DNA from: Bartonella sp. AU18XJBT
GTDB lineage: Bacteria > Pseudomonadota > Alphaproteobacteria > Rhizobiales > Rhizobiaceae
Assembly: GCF_028618595.1 (NCBI RefSeq)
Contig: NZ_JAQITE010000004.1
Span: 60,414 to 124,413 of the forward strand
Length of the DNA stretch: 64,000 nt
Reading direction: 5' to 3'
Shown piece by piece: positions 55,588 through 63,723 of the stretch. Made by a program: the position numbers and the translations under genes. The notes beneath the pieces were generated by a model that was not told where the DNA came from, made no database searches, and saw nothing but the letters and a program-made list of their open reading frames with translations. Numbering within the stretch: position 1 is the stretch's first letter; each line of letters opens with the position of its first letter.

Positions 55588-56988
55588 TTATTTGTTCTTT
55601 GGAGCAATTTTTTTTCTTATAAACATAAAATACATTATACCTAAGAAAATAAACCAAAAGATACTGTATTTTAAAGCTGTTAGGGTATCATGTTCTAATG
55701 TCAATAAATAGAGCATGAAAGCAAAGAAAACTAACACGATTCCGCACATAATGACACCTCCCGGCATTTTGTAGACGGATTCAGCATGTAGATGAGGGTG
55801 ATTGCGACGATACACAATGTAACTAATCAAAATGACGGACCATACGAATAAAAATGCAATCGCTGAAATGCTCGTCACGATTGTAAAAGCACTTATGATG
55901 CTTGGAGATGATGATGCAATTGTGTATCCTACTAAAATACATAGGCAGGAAAAGAACAGAGCATTGGCTGGAACATGGTATTTGGAAAGCTTCCCTAAAA
56001 TTGGAGGAGCACCTTTTTGTGTTGCAAGTCCGTATATCATGCGGCTAGTCGAAAAAATACCACTATTTGCTGAAGAGGCAGCCGAGGTAAGAACAACAAA
56101 ATTGACCAAACCAGCAGCTATTGGAATGCCTGCAAGCCAAAACATGGAGACAAAGGGGCTTTTTTCTGGAACAATTTGATTCCAAGGTGTAACGGACATA
56201 ATCACAGTGAGAGAAAGGATGTAAAAGAGTACAATACGCACCGGTATTGCATTAATTGCTTTAGGGAGAACTTTTTTAGGTTCTTTAACTTCAGCTGCCG
56301 TTGTTCCAGCAATTTCTATACCAACAAAAGAAAAAATGGCAATTTGAAATCCAGCAAAAAAGCCTGTAATTCCTCGCGGGAAGATATTTCCATCGTTCCA
56401 TACATGATTAAGAGAGGCAACGGTACCATTTGGAGAGGTAAAGCCTGTAGCGATCATATAAAATCCAACAATAACTAATGCCAAAATTGCTATGACTTTG
56501 ATAAGACCAAACCAGAATTCAAGTTCACCGAAAAACTTTACAGCAAGGAGGTTAAGGATTAAAAAGAAACCAATGCAAGCAAAAACAACAATCCATGGAT
56601 TAAGTGTTGGCCACCAGAAATGCATGTAGTTAATGATAGCAATAATATCTGCAGCTCCAGTTACAACCCAGCTTAACCAATAGTTCCAGCCCACAAAGAA
56701 AGCGACTCCCGGTCCTAGCATATCGGTTGAAAAATCAATAAGGGATCGGTATTGTGAATTAGAAAGCAATAATTCTCCCATAGCACGCATTACAAAGTAT
56801 AGGGCACATCCAATAATAGCATAAACGAGTATGATGGAAGGGCCTGCTACACTAATTGTTTTTCCTGATCCCATGAAGAGACCTGTTCCAATAGCTCCAC
56901 CGAGGGCTATAAGTTGTACGTGACGGTTATCTAGTCCACGTTGCAGTTTCATCTGAGGAACATCTTTTAAATTTTGTTTATAGCTCAT
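55588..56988 (-). CDS. Amino-acid permease, AAT/CycA-like (copy 2)
   Basis: Close paralog of the 53201-54592 gene, 466 residues, with the same N-terminal LQRGLDNRHVQLIALGGAIG and long identical helices (for example ANSGIFSTSRMIYGLATQKG). Differences gather in helices 3-4 and 7 (LSWVVTGAADIIAIINYMHF against LCWIVTGTAEIIAIVTYTHF), which might shift substrate preference. AAGGGAA precedes the ATG. The gene, its direction and its terminator are all duplicated, pointing to a tandem duplication with later divergence. Confidence 0.9.
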   Translation of the reverse strand: MSYKQNLKDVPQMKLQRGLDNRHVQLIALGGAIGTGLFMGSGKTISVAGPSIILVYAIIGCALYFVMRAMGELLLSNSQYRSLIDFSTDMLGPGVAFFVGWNYWLSWVVTGAADIIAIINYMHFWWPTLNPWIVVFACIGFFLILNLLAVKFFGELEFWFGLIKVIAILALVIVGFYMIATGFTSPNGTVASLNHVWNDGNIFPRGITGFFAGFQIAIFSFVGIEIAGTTAAEVKEPKKVLPKAINAIPVRIVLFYILSLTVIMSVTPWNQIVPEKSPFVSMFWLAGIPIAAGLVNFVVLTSAASSANSGIFSTSRMIYGLATQKGAPPILGKLSKYHVPANALFFSCLCILVGYTIASSSPSIISAFTIVTSISAIAFLFVWSVILISYIVYRRNHPHLHAESVYKMPGGVIMCGIVLVFFAFMLYLLTLEHDTLTALKYSIFWFIFLGIMYFMFIRKKIAPKNK

Positions 56989-57820
56989 TTTTTGGGGGTT
57001 CCCTTTAATTATTTTGAGATTAAATTACACTAAAAAATGCATTATTCTGTATCGAAGCATGATATAAATGAGGTGTAAAGGAAAAAAACGTTTTTTATGA
57101 TTTTGTGTGGATAAAGACAAAGAATATGGTTTTAGGAATATGGTTTTGAAAGAGGATGTTTTCCTCTTAAATAACGTAACAGATATTTGAATGGGGGTTT
57201 TTTTTATTGTTATTATTCATAATGGTGAGAGTTTTTAATTTTTGTTCAAATAGCGTTCAAGGGTTCTCATCTTAGTTTAAGAAACAGTTTTTAATAATAG
57301 AAAATTAAAATGATTTTTAAAATCACTTAAAGTGATGAATAAGGTTTTTGTTTAGATTAAGGATTTTGTTTAGATATTGATAACATTTTATAAAACATTG
57401 CGAGAAATTCACATTGTTCACACAAAAGTCCTTGAGACTATGATAAAGAAATCTAGCGTAATTCAGTTATACAAAGAAAAAAGGAACAGGGGATTGTATA
57501 AGCTCTGTTAGAGGTTAAGCTATTTATGGTGAGAGACAGAATCAGGAAAAGACTGCTCTATTAGTCTTGCAATTTGTTATCAAAAGATAAAACTATCCAA
57601 AGACAATGAAAAAAGAAAACAGAGATAAAACTGTTTCTGTCGCTATATTAATCGCGCCTTTTACCCGCTGCTTTTTTAAAGTGGCGCTTGCGAATGATAT
57701 AAAAATAGTCATTAAAGTGAACTATGCAAAGATTTTGAAAGAATGTATTGTGACAAGTTCAAAGCTTTTTTAAATTCCACCCCCAGAAGCCAAGAATTTT
57801 GGAAAGGCTGCTATATAAAA
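56989..57820. other. About 830 bases without a gene
   Basis: AT-rich intergenic DNA upstream of permease 2 on its promoter side. Stops occur in every frame and no repeat or RNA was recognised. The right edge runs into a LysE-family remnant. Confidence 0.55.
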
Positions 57821-58100
57821 TATTGATACTTTGGAATTTAGTATTTGTGTCAAAAAATTGTCCATATAGCGGGTGAAGAGTTTTGTTTTATCAATAGCAC
57901 TCTTTTCATTCGTTGAACTTTTTCTTTTGAATTTAAGCTGTGTATTCCAGATTTAATCGATTTAAAGCCCATGTATAATAAAGTGCTGCCACCCATGAGT
58001 TTTACTAAAAAACAGACCTTTGTTATTGAGAATGAGCGCTGATACACTTAGGTGTGGAAAATGCCCCATGTACATATGTTGCTGTATACAATCCTAAAAG
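57821..58100 (-). pseudogene. LysE/RhtB exporter remnant
   Basis: A minus-strand frame reads SFSITKVCFLVKLMGGSTLL then YMGFKSIKSGIHSLNSKEK, resembling the helix 2 region of LysE-type amino-acid exporters. Upstream the match continues in broken frames past 58080. Only about a third of the usual 200-residue protein remains, with stops at both ends. Boundaries are approximate. Confidence 0.55.
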
Positions 58101-58234
58101 TTTAAATGCGTTCTTTCTTTCCAATCTCTTTGCATTATCGATGATAAGGGTCATATTCATCCCCAATAAGATGACTAAAATTAAGTGAGATGACTAAAAA
58201 AATGAAACAATGAAAAAGGTCAGCACTTGATGAT

Positions 58235-58843
58235 TCATTTTACTTTTAGCTCTGAAATTAATTGATCTTCGAGATATAATTCTATTCTGTCAAACTGAGA
58301 AAGTTTGCCTACACCCTGTGGAGTGCCTGTGTATATGAGATCACCACGCCTTAGCTGAATGTAGTGACTCAAAAATGATATTATCTTTTCAAAGCTAAAG
58401 ATCATATTTTTCGTATTGCCAACTTGTCTTGTTTTGCCATTTAGCTTCATTGCAAAGGTTATAGGTGTGTTTATTTTTTCCTTGTTTATGAAATCTGAAA
58501 CGTATGCGGCGCCTTTAAACCCTTTAGATAAAAGCCAAGGAAGCTTTTTTCCTTTCAGTTTTGTTTGCAAATCCCGCGCTGTGAGATCAAGACCTATTGC
58601 TACAGCATCATAGCATTCTTCGGCTTTTGCCTCCGTGATCATGAAAGCGTCCTTTGAGATTTTGAGAACAATTTCAGTTTCAAAATGGACTTCTTTGGAA
58701 AAATCAGGGAGATAAATTTCATTGCCTAAAACGAGTGAACTTTTGGGCTTGCTAAAGATAACGGGTTCATCTTCAACAACATTGCCTAGTTCATGAACAT
58801 GTTCAACATAATTGTGTCCAACACAGTATATGTCATTTATCAT
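58235..58843 (-). CDS. Fumarylacetoacetate hydrolase (FAH) family protein
   Basis: A 202-residue protein of the FAH/YcgM type, metal-dependent hydrolases or decarboxylases acting on acyl-pyruvates and related oxo-acids. Seen: YCVGHNYVEHVHELGN, FSKPKSSLVLGNEIYLP, HFETEIVLKIS with metal-binding Glu residues, IGLDLTARDLQ, and GDLIYTGTPQGVGKL. GGAGGG lies six bases before ATG 58843. It is complete, although it lies amid remnants. Its substrate is not known. Confidence 0.85.
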   Translation of the reverse strand: MINDIYCVGHNYVEHVHELGNVVEDEPVIFSKPKSSLVLGNEIYLPDFSKEVHFETEIVLKISKDAFMITEAKAEECYDAVAIGLDLTARDLQTKLKGKKLPWLLSKGFKGAAYVSDFINKEKINTPITFAMKLNGKTRQVGNTKNMIFSFEKIISFLSHYIQLRRGDLIYTGTPQGVGKLSQFDRIELYLEDQLISELKVK

Positions 58844-59468
58844 AGGAGCCCTCCAAATTTTTCATTTTCTCTTTGTATAGGCAAGAGAGAACTTTGCAAA
58901 CAACATTTTTTCTTATATCGCGTTGTGCGTTTTCTGAAAAAAAAGCATTGTGTGGGTTGATGACTAACCATGATGACAGCTGCTCTTCGCATTGTCTTTC
59001 TTTTGAAGAGTGCCCAATCTTACAGTTTTTGAGAGATAAGAAACACTGCTTTTATTTTGATTGCCAATTTCCTGAAATTATTTTATTACTTAAAAAGTGG
59101 TTTTGGTCGTCTACGCAACGATCAGTAGGGTCTGAAAGCCCTAAAGTTCGGTCACAAATGAGCCCACTTTGTGGGTGTCTCGGAATTATGGGATATCTTT
59201 CTATGTCTAGGTGCGATGAGCACTAAAAGCAAAAAAGCTGACTCGAACTCAGTACTTTCAGGCTTCTGGAATACTAATGCGAGGGCGCTCGCGTCTGCAC
59301 AAGTCCCCTTGCGTTTTTTTGCTGTATGTTCTGATACATAAGTTGGCAAGCGTCGTAAAACATAAGATGATGATGGGGCTGGTTTGGATGCATCTGATTT
59401 TGCTTTACCAGTTACCAGCTGATGCTCGAAAGCTTTGAGAAAAAGCAAATAAAGTCTTAGCAAATGCA
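58844..59468. other. 625-base region at the edge of mobile-element debris
   Basis: Open frames exist on both strands (58873-59226 +, 59152-59469 -), but neither has a ribosome site or recognisable domain. A GCCCAC-TTT-GTGGGT hairpin is at 59161-59175 and GCGAG-GGCG-CTCGC is near 59280-59293. Base composition is less AT-rich than the surroundings, suggesting foreign DNA. Confidence 0.45.
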
Positions 59469-60396
59469 ATGATCATGGTGTTTGCTACTTACCAATTAAT
59501 CCAAGTGATTTCGGATGCGCAGAAAAAGTGTGAATTACCGGAATTTGATCTGATCATCTGTGATGAAGCCCATAGAACCACTGGCACGTCATTAGGGACA
59601 GACGAAAATGAATCTGAATTTATCAAGGTTTATGATAACAGCATTATTCGGGGTAAAAGATGTCTATACATGACAGAAACCCCAAAGATCTTTACGGATA
59701 AATGCCAAAAACAAGCCAATGAGATTAATGCCGACATTCATGGATGATGAAGAACTCTATGGAAAAGGGCTCTATACCTATACATTCTCCAAAGCCGTTA
59801 AGAATGAACTTTTAGCTCCCTATAAGATTATTATTCTGGGTGTTGATGAAGAGGAAGTCAGCCAATTCATGCAACATCTGATAACAGATGAGAATTATGA
59901 ACTTATTCTTGATGATAAAACCAAGATCATAGGCTGTTATCAAGGGCTTGCTAAAATAGATCTGAAGGTTGATTTGAGAGAGGACCCAAATCTTATGCGT
60001 CGGGCTTTAGCTTTTTGTAAAGATATCAATACGTCTAAACGCATTCATAACACATTCAATTCTAAAGAAATACAGAAAGAATTGTATAACTTCATAAGGT
60101 CCATAAAGAGATACCGCCTCTTGACTGTAAATGTGCTCATATTGATGGAATACAAAGTGCCAAAGAAGGTAATAAAGTCCTTGATTGGTTTAAGGAAGAT
60201 GCGGGGGAGAATGTCTGCCGTGTTTTAACCCATGTAAGATATCTGTCTGAGGGGGATGTTCTTGCTTTTGATGCCATCATGTTTTTACATCTCCGTAAAA
60301 GTCATGTGGATGTGATATAGGCGGTGGGGCTTATCATGCATCGTGCAAAAGGAAAAAAGAGAGGTTATATCATTTTACCTGTTGGGCTACCTGCCG
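59469..60396 (+). pseudogene. Broken restriction-type helicase (COG4889-like)
   Basis: Middle part of a large SF2 helicase as found in type III/ISP restriction systems or mobile elements. In order: MVFATYQLIQVISDAQKKCE, LIICDEAHRTTG (motif II), RCLYMTETPKIF (motif III), MDDEELYGKGLYTYTFSKAV, then in another frame IDGIQSAKEGNKVLDWFKED, RVLTHVRYLSEGDVLAFDAI, HLRKSHVDVI and, after an in-frame TAG at 60318-60320, AVGLIMHRAKGKKRGYIILP (motif VI, degenerate). Frameshifts occur near 59745 and 60100. The N-terminal domain and the C-terminal part beyond about 60396 are missing. Confidence 0.8.
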
Positions 60397-60490
60397 GTGT
60401 TTTTGCTCTTAAGATGCGTCCGTTTGGTTTTCTGATACATCCTTTAATCCGAGGACGTCCACGTTTTGTACGTTTTTTGCTCTTTGTCAT
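60365..60490 (-). CDS. Small basic protein, probable fragment of a phage gene
   Basis: A 41-codon frame, MTKSKKRTKRGRPRIKGCIR followed by KPNGRILRAKT, begins 10 bases after the ssb pseudogene. The RGRPR...PNGRI pattern recalls the N termini of small phage-type proteins in related genomes. The last ten codons overlap the helicase remnant on the other strand and are probably read-through across a junction near 60396. There is no strong ribosome site. Confidence 0.4.
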   Translation of the reverse strand: MTKSKKRTKRGRPRIKGCIRKPNGRILRAKTPAGSPTGKMI

Positions 60491-60500
60491 ATTTTTTCAA

Positions 60501-60944
60501 TCAGAATGGTATAGCATCATTAAGAGATATGCTATGATCAACAGCCCCTGAAGCGATAGCATAACTTTGAGAAGTAATGGAGGAAGGGGCGGATTGCTCT
60601 TTCTTTGCATCAAGCAAATACAACTCGCCTTTGAATTGTGGTAAGACAATCTCTGTTGTATAATGTTTACCACCATTTTTATCTTGCCATTTACGTGTCT
60701 GTAATTTTCCTTCTATGTAAACCTTTGAACCTTTGTTGAGATATTGAAGTGCAATTTTTGCCAAATGTGGATTAAAAAACACCACGGAATGCCATTCTGT
60801 TTTCTCTACTTTTTGATTGTTTTTTTAATCTGTATAGCTTTCAGAAGTTGCCATACGAAAATTGACCACCTCAGCTCCAGAAATCATTGTTTTGCTTTCG
60901 GGATTAGCACCTAAACGCCCGATTAACATCACTTTATTTAGCAT
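60501..60944 (-). pseudogene. Second ssb (single-stranded DNA-binding protein), inactivated
   Basis: Starts MLNKVMLIGRLGANP, the SSB N terminus, then a one-base deletion near codon 15 shifts the frame to SKTMISGAEVVNFRMATSES, where a TAA at 60826-60828 interrupts it. The rest reads [40 protein letters not shown] and ends [26 protein letters not shown], close to the acidic DDDIPF tip of SSB (split here by the length limit: final residues SLNDAIPF). Two lesions make it a clear pseudogene, probably phage-derived rather than the chromosomal ssb. Confidence 0.85.
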
Positions 60945-61189
60945 GTTTTTCTTACCTTAAATTTGTATTTTAATACATACAAAATTGTAGCATGGTTTGC
61001 ATATTTATTCAATTGTTTCAGTTTATTAATAACAGTTTTTTAAAGTATTACATTATAATATTATTTGACAAATTATTCATCAAAAAACCATGTCACACAA
61101 ATGGCACAGCTTTCTTATTTATGCTTTTAACGTTTCAATAAATATCCTTTCATTAAGAGTCTGTATCAAACTTTTTTGTTCGATTTATT
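60945..61189. other. AT-rich gap between ssb pseudogene and hicA promoter
   Basis: About 245 bases with no gene. It holds the AAGG ribosome site of the ssb pseudogene at its left end and the divergent control region of hicA at its right. Confidence 0.5.
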
Positions 61190-61190
61190 G

Positions 61191-61219
61191 TTGACTATAG
61201 AACCTTTTTGTGCGATATT
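61191..61219 (+). promoter_or_regulatory. Candidate hicAB promoter
   Basis: TTGACT (61191-61196) and GATATT (61214-61219) are 17 bases apart, close to the sigma-70 consensus, and lie 27 bases before the hicA start. HicB-type antitoxins usually repress such a promoter; a clear operator palindrome was not identified here. Confidence 0.55.
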
Positions 61220-61245
61220 CATTTTATGCAGAAAGGGGAGGCTCA

Positions 61246-61437
61246 ATGAAACGAGAAGCACTGCTTAGAGAATTACGTAAAGAAGCCAGAAAAAGAGGCA
61301 TTCATTACAGTGAAGCTCCTGATGCAGGTAAAGGGTCACATTATTTGGTAACTTTTGGAGACAAGACAACCGTTATAAAATCTGGTGAATTGACCCCACT
61401 TTACGTGAAAATAATAAAAAAACAGTTGGGGATATGA
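61246..61437 (+). CDS. hicA: HicA family mRNA interferase toxin
   Basis: Type II toxin of 63 residues with the double-stranded-RNA-binding-like fold. The catalytic His32 lies in GKGSHYLVTF, and the end TPLYVKIIKKQLGI is typical. HicA cleaves mRNA until bound by HicB. AAGGGGAGG lies just before ATG 61246; the frame opens further upstream (61210) without support. It precedes hicB by 67 bases, the common toxin-first order. Confidence 0.88.
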   Translation: MKREALLRELRKEARKRGIHYSEAPDAGKGSHYLVTFGDKTTVIKSGELTPLYVKIIKKQLGI

Positions 61438-61504
61438 GTTACTCTCTCAACGGCTTTAATTTTTCGTTTCAAAAACATTTTTATCATGGCGAGGAGACCT
61501 AAAT

Positions 61505-61933
61505 ATGGAATATACTTATCAAGCAAAACTGGAATCTGATCCAGATGGTGGTTTTATTGTAACCTTTCCAGATGTACCAGAAGCAATAACAGCTGGAGAA
61601 AATAGAGCAGAGGCATTAGAGAATGCTGTTGAAGCTTTAGGGTTAGCATTACGGAGCTATCCTATGCGCGGTTTACCTTTACCAGTACCACAGCAATATA
61701 AAGGTCTTGTAAAGGTCACGGTAGATGCTTGGAATGCTCTTAAACTTGCAGTGGTAGAAGCCTTTAATGAAGCGAATATCACAAAAACAGAATTGGCTAA
61801 TCGTTTGGGTAAAAAAGAAACAGAAGCAAGACGCATTCTTGATCCAAATTATCCCACTAAGCTTCAAACATTAGAGCAAGCTCTGAGTGTTCTTGGAAAG
61901 AAAGTCGTTATTAAAATCAAAAACGCAGCTTAA
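61505..61933 (+). CDS. hicB: HicB family antitoxin
   Basis: Antitoxin of 142 residues. The N-terminal partial RNase H-like domain is DGGFIVTFPDVPEAITAGEN with EALENAVEALGLALRSY, and a C-terminal helix-turn-helix (NEANITKTELANRLGKKETE) would bind the operator. GCGAGGAG precedes the ATG. Both genes look intact, so the pair is probably active. A perfect 10-bp inverted repeat flanks the gene (61488-61497 and 61937-61946). Confidence 0.9.
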   Translation: MEYTYQAKLESDPDGGFIVTFPDVPEAITAGENRAEALENAVEALGLALRSYPMRGLPLPVPQQYKGLVKVTVDAWNALKLAVVEAFNEANITKTELANRLGKKETEARRILDPNYPTKLQTLEQALSVLGKKVVIKIKNAA

Positions 61934-61980
61934 CTATCTCCTCGCCTTTGAAGACGAGAAGATGAGATTGTATTTCAAAT

Positions 61981-62742
61981 TTAAGCAGCTTTCACGACAA
62001 ATTTTGTTAGGACCTGCGTTGCTTCTTTGATTAAAGCTTTATAGTGCTTTCTCTCTTCTACTAATGTAAAAGCTTTCACAAGATGTATGTGAAGCGGTTC
62101 ATAAATGTAAACAGCCTTTTTAGTTGGAGACATTTTATCCCAATCTTTTGGGAAATCAAAGCGCTTATCACGGTCATAATCAACAGATTGGCTTTTTAAT
62201 TTCTTTTTACATTCAATAAAATAACGGCGTGCTTGACGTTCTTTCTCATTGCGTTCAACCATGGAAAGCTCTTTTGCCATATCTAAAGTGAGATGGTATT
62301 TTATTGCTGTAACAGCTCTAGATTTTGTGCTTCCCAATTTTGGGAACCGCAAATCTTGTGTTTTTATGAAGTCTTTACCTTCTTCAGATGTATATTGATT
62401 AATACGATCTGTAATCCAAGTAGTGAAACGTTTTCCTATTTCCATGAATGCGTGTAACTCACGTGCATTTACTGCCTGAACTGTTTCTTGATCAATGGTC
62501 TGTTTCGATATTTCTATAAGAGTGTTCATATCCTTGCACATTGGTACTAAAATCCGTATTCTTAGGTATTTTGTAATACTGATCGCCACACATTCTCTTG
62601 TTCCGTCTTCATATTCGTAAAGGTTATAAAAATACTCCTCTGCGCTGTTCTCCCAAGGAACATAACCAACAGCTGTTGCAACAAACCTCTTTCCCATGGG
62701 GTGTTTACGCTTTTTTAAGAATAGATGTTTTAAAATGAACAT
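61981..62742 (-). CDS. AntA/AntB-type phage antirepressor with N-terminal extension
   Basis: A 253-residue protein. The AntA/AntB domain begins near residue 85: VNARELHAFMEIGKRFTTWI, then YTSEEGKDFIKTQDLRFP and KYHLTLDMAKELSMVERNEK followed by RQARRYFIECKKKL. Such proteins counter phage repressors. Residues 1-70 (GKRFVATAVGYVPWENSAEE and on) are an unfamiliar extension. AGGATT before ATG 62742 supports the full-length start; an internal ATG 62529 would give the bare domain. It is the likely prophage survivor of the region. Confidence 0.8.
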   Translation of the reverse strand: MFILKHLFLKKRKHPMGKRFVATAVGYVPWENSAEEYFYNLYEYEDGTRECVAISITKYLRIRILVPMCKDMNTLIEISKQTIDQETVQAVNARELHAFMEIGKRFTTWITDRINQYTSEEGKDFIKTQDLRFPKLGSTKSRAVTAIKYHLTLDMAKELSMVERNEKERQARRYFIECKKKLKSQSVDYDRDKRFDFPKDWDKMSPTKKAVYIYEPLHIHLVKAFTLVEERKHYKALIKEATQVLTKFVVKAA

Positions 62743-63237
62743 ACTTTAATCCTAATTTTACAAATTTGTCTATTTGCTTCAAATTTGACCGTACAGAGCG
62801 TTTTATATTATAGATTTTTTATCATAAAATCTTTAAATCGCCCTTTACGGTGTCTTTTTATCGATTTAAATACATATTTAATCCCAAAGAGTTCAGAAAT
62901 TTTACTAGTTTGCTAATCTGCGGTGTTTTTCACTGTTCCAAGCCGGATTCAGTGTAATATCAAAAAACACAATAAAGTCAATAGCTTGTATGCAATTATT
63001 TTATAAGAATCCACTTAGGAATCCACATTTTTATACATGATTCATTTGACCATTTTTTATATAAGATTGCCATGTATGAATAGACCATAAAAAGCTAATC
63101 ATGATGCTAATATTATAACGCATGTGTGTATTCAAATGAAATGAAAAGCTGTTATCATTCATAACAGTTTATAAATTTTATGATACGTTTTTATTACTCA
63201 AAAATCGCATTGAAGTTAGTAATATAGACTTTTTTAA

Positions 63238-63350
63238 TTTCGCTAAATTTTTAGCGAAACTATTATAAGCTTATAAGTTTAATTTATAAAATTGCATAAA
63301 AAGATTTAAAGACAAAATCATATTTAAAACGCTTTCTAAAAATTTAGAAA
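63238..63350. promoter_or_regulatory. Cluster of three inverted repeats
   Basis: TTTCGCTAAA-TT-TTTAGCGAAA at 63238-63259, the 14-bp palindrome TTATAAGCTTATAA at 63263-63276, and TTTCTAAA-AA-TTTAGAAA at 63333-63350. The first and third share the form TTTC..TAAA-NN-TTTA..GAAA, which suggests one protein binds both. Confidence 0.6.
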
Positions 63351-63504
63351 ACGATAGGCAGGCATTATACAGATCCTATCATCACAACAGATATGAAATT
63401 CAAAACGTTATATCTTATGATCAAAAGCCTTTTTAATGAATAAAAGCAAGCTATCAAAAAACGTTTTAAAAGTTATCGTTTAAAGATACGAAGCCAAATG
63501 AGGT

Positions 63505-63550
63505 CAATCCAAATTTGGATTGAGAGATTTTAGTCACCTCAAATTTGAGG
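63505..63550. promoter_or_regulatory. Paired palindromic sites, left pair
   Basis: CAATCCAAATTTGGATTG (63505-63522, perfect 18 bp) and CCTCAAATTTGAGG (63537-63550, perfect 14 bp) have centres 30 bp apart, close to three helical turns. They share the core (T/C)CAAATTTG(G/A). Confidence 0.65.
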
Positions 63551-63620
63551 GCACCTATTGAGACAATAGATAAGCAAACAAACTTCAAAACCGTTGTAAC
63601 ATCATAAGGCATGGGATTTT

Positions 63621-63723
63621 ACTCAATTTTGGAGTCAAAAGCGATATTGTTTAAAGAATGCTCTATTCTAAAGTTAACGTCTCCAAAATTGGGGTGGTTA
63701 AGATTGCCAACTCAAAATTGAGT
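63621..63723. promoter_or_regulatory. Palindromic sites, right group
   Basis: ACTCAATTTTGGAGT (63621-63635, imperfect), CTCCAAAATTGGGG (63681-63694, imperfect) and ACTCAAAATTGAGT (63710-63723, arms ACTCAA/TTGAGT). The last two have centres 29 bp apart, repeating the spacing of the left pair. All resemble CTC(C)AAAATT(T)GAG. Confidence 0.6.

Noticed and set aside
58873..59226. 117-codon plus-strand frame rich in Cys, Ser and Phe
   Set aside because: Odd composition and no start signal; it probably reflects chance openness in transferred DNA.
59152..59469. 105-codon minus-strand frame
   Set aside because: No recognised domain, no ribosome site and mixed composition; kept as part of an unassigned region rather than called a gene.
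63238..63723. CRISPR array
   Set aside because: Repeats are short palindromes with irregular spacing and variable sequence, with no constant repeat-spacer pattern and no cas genes.
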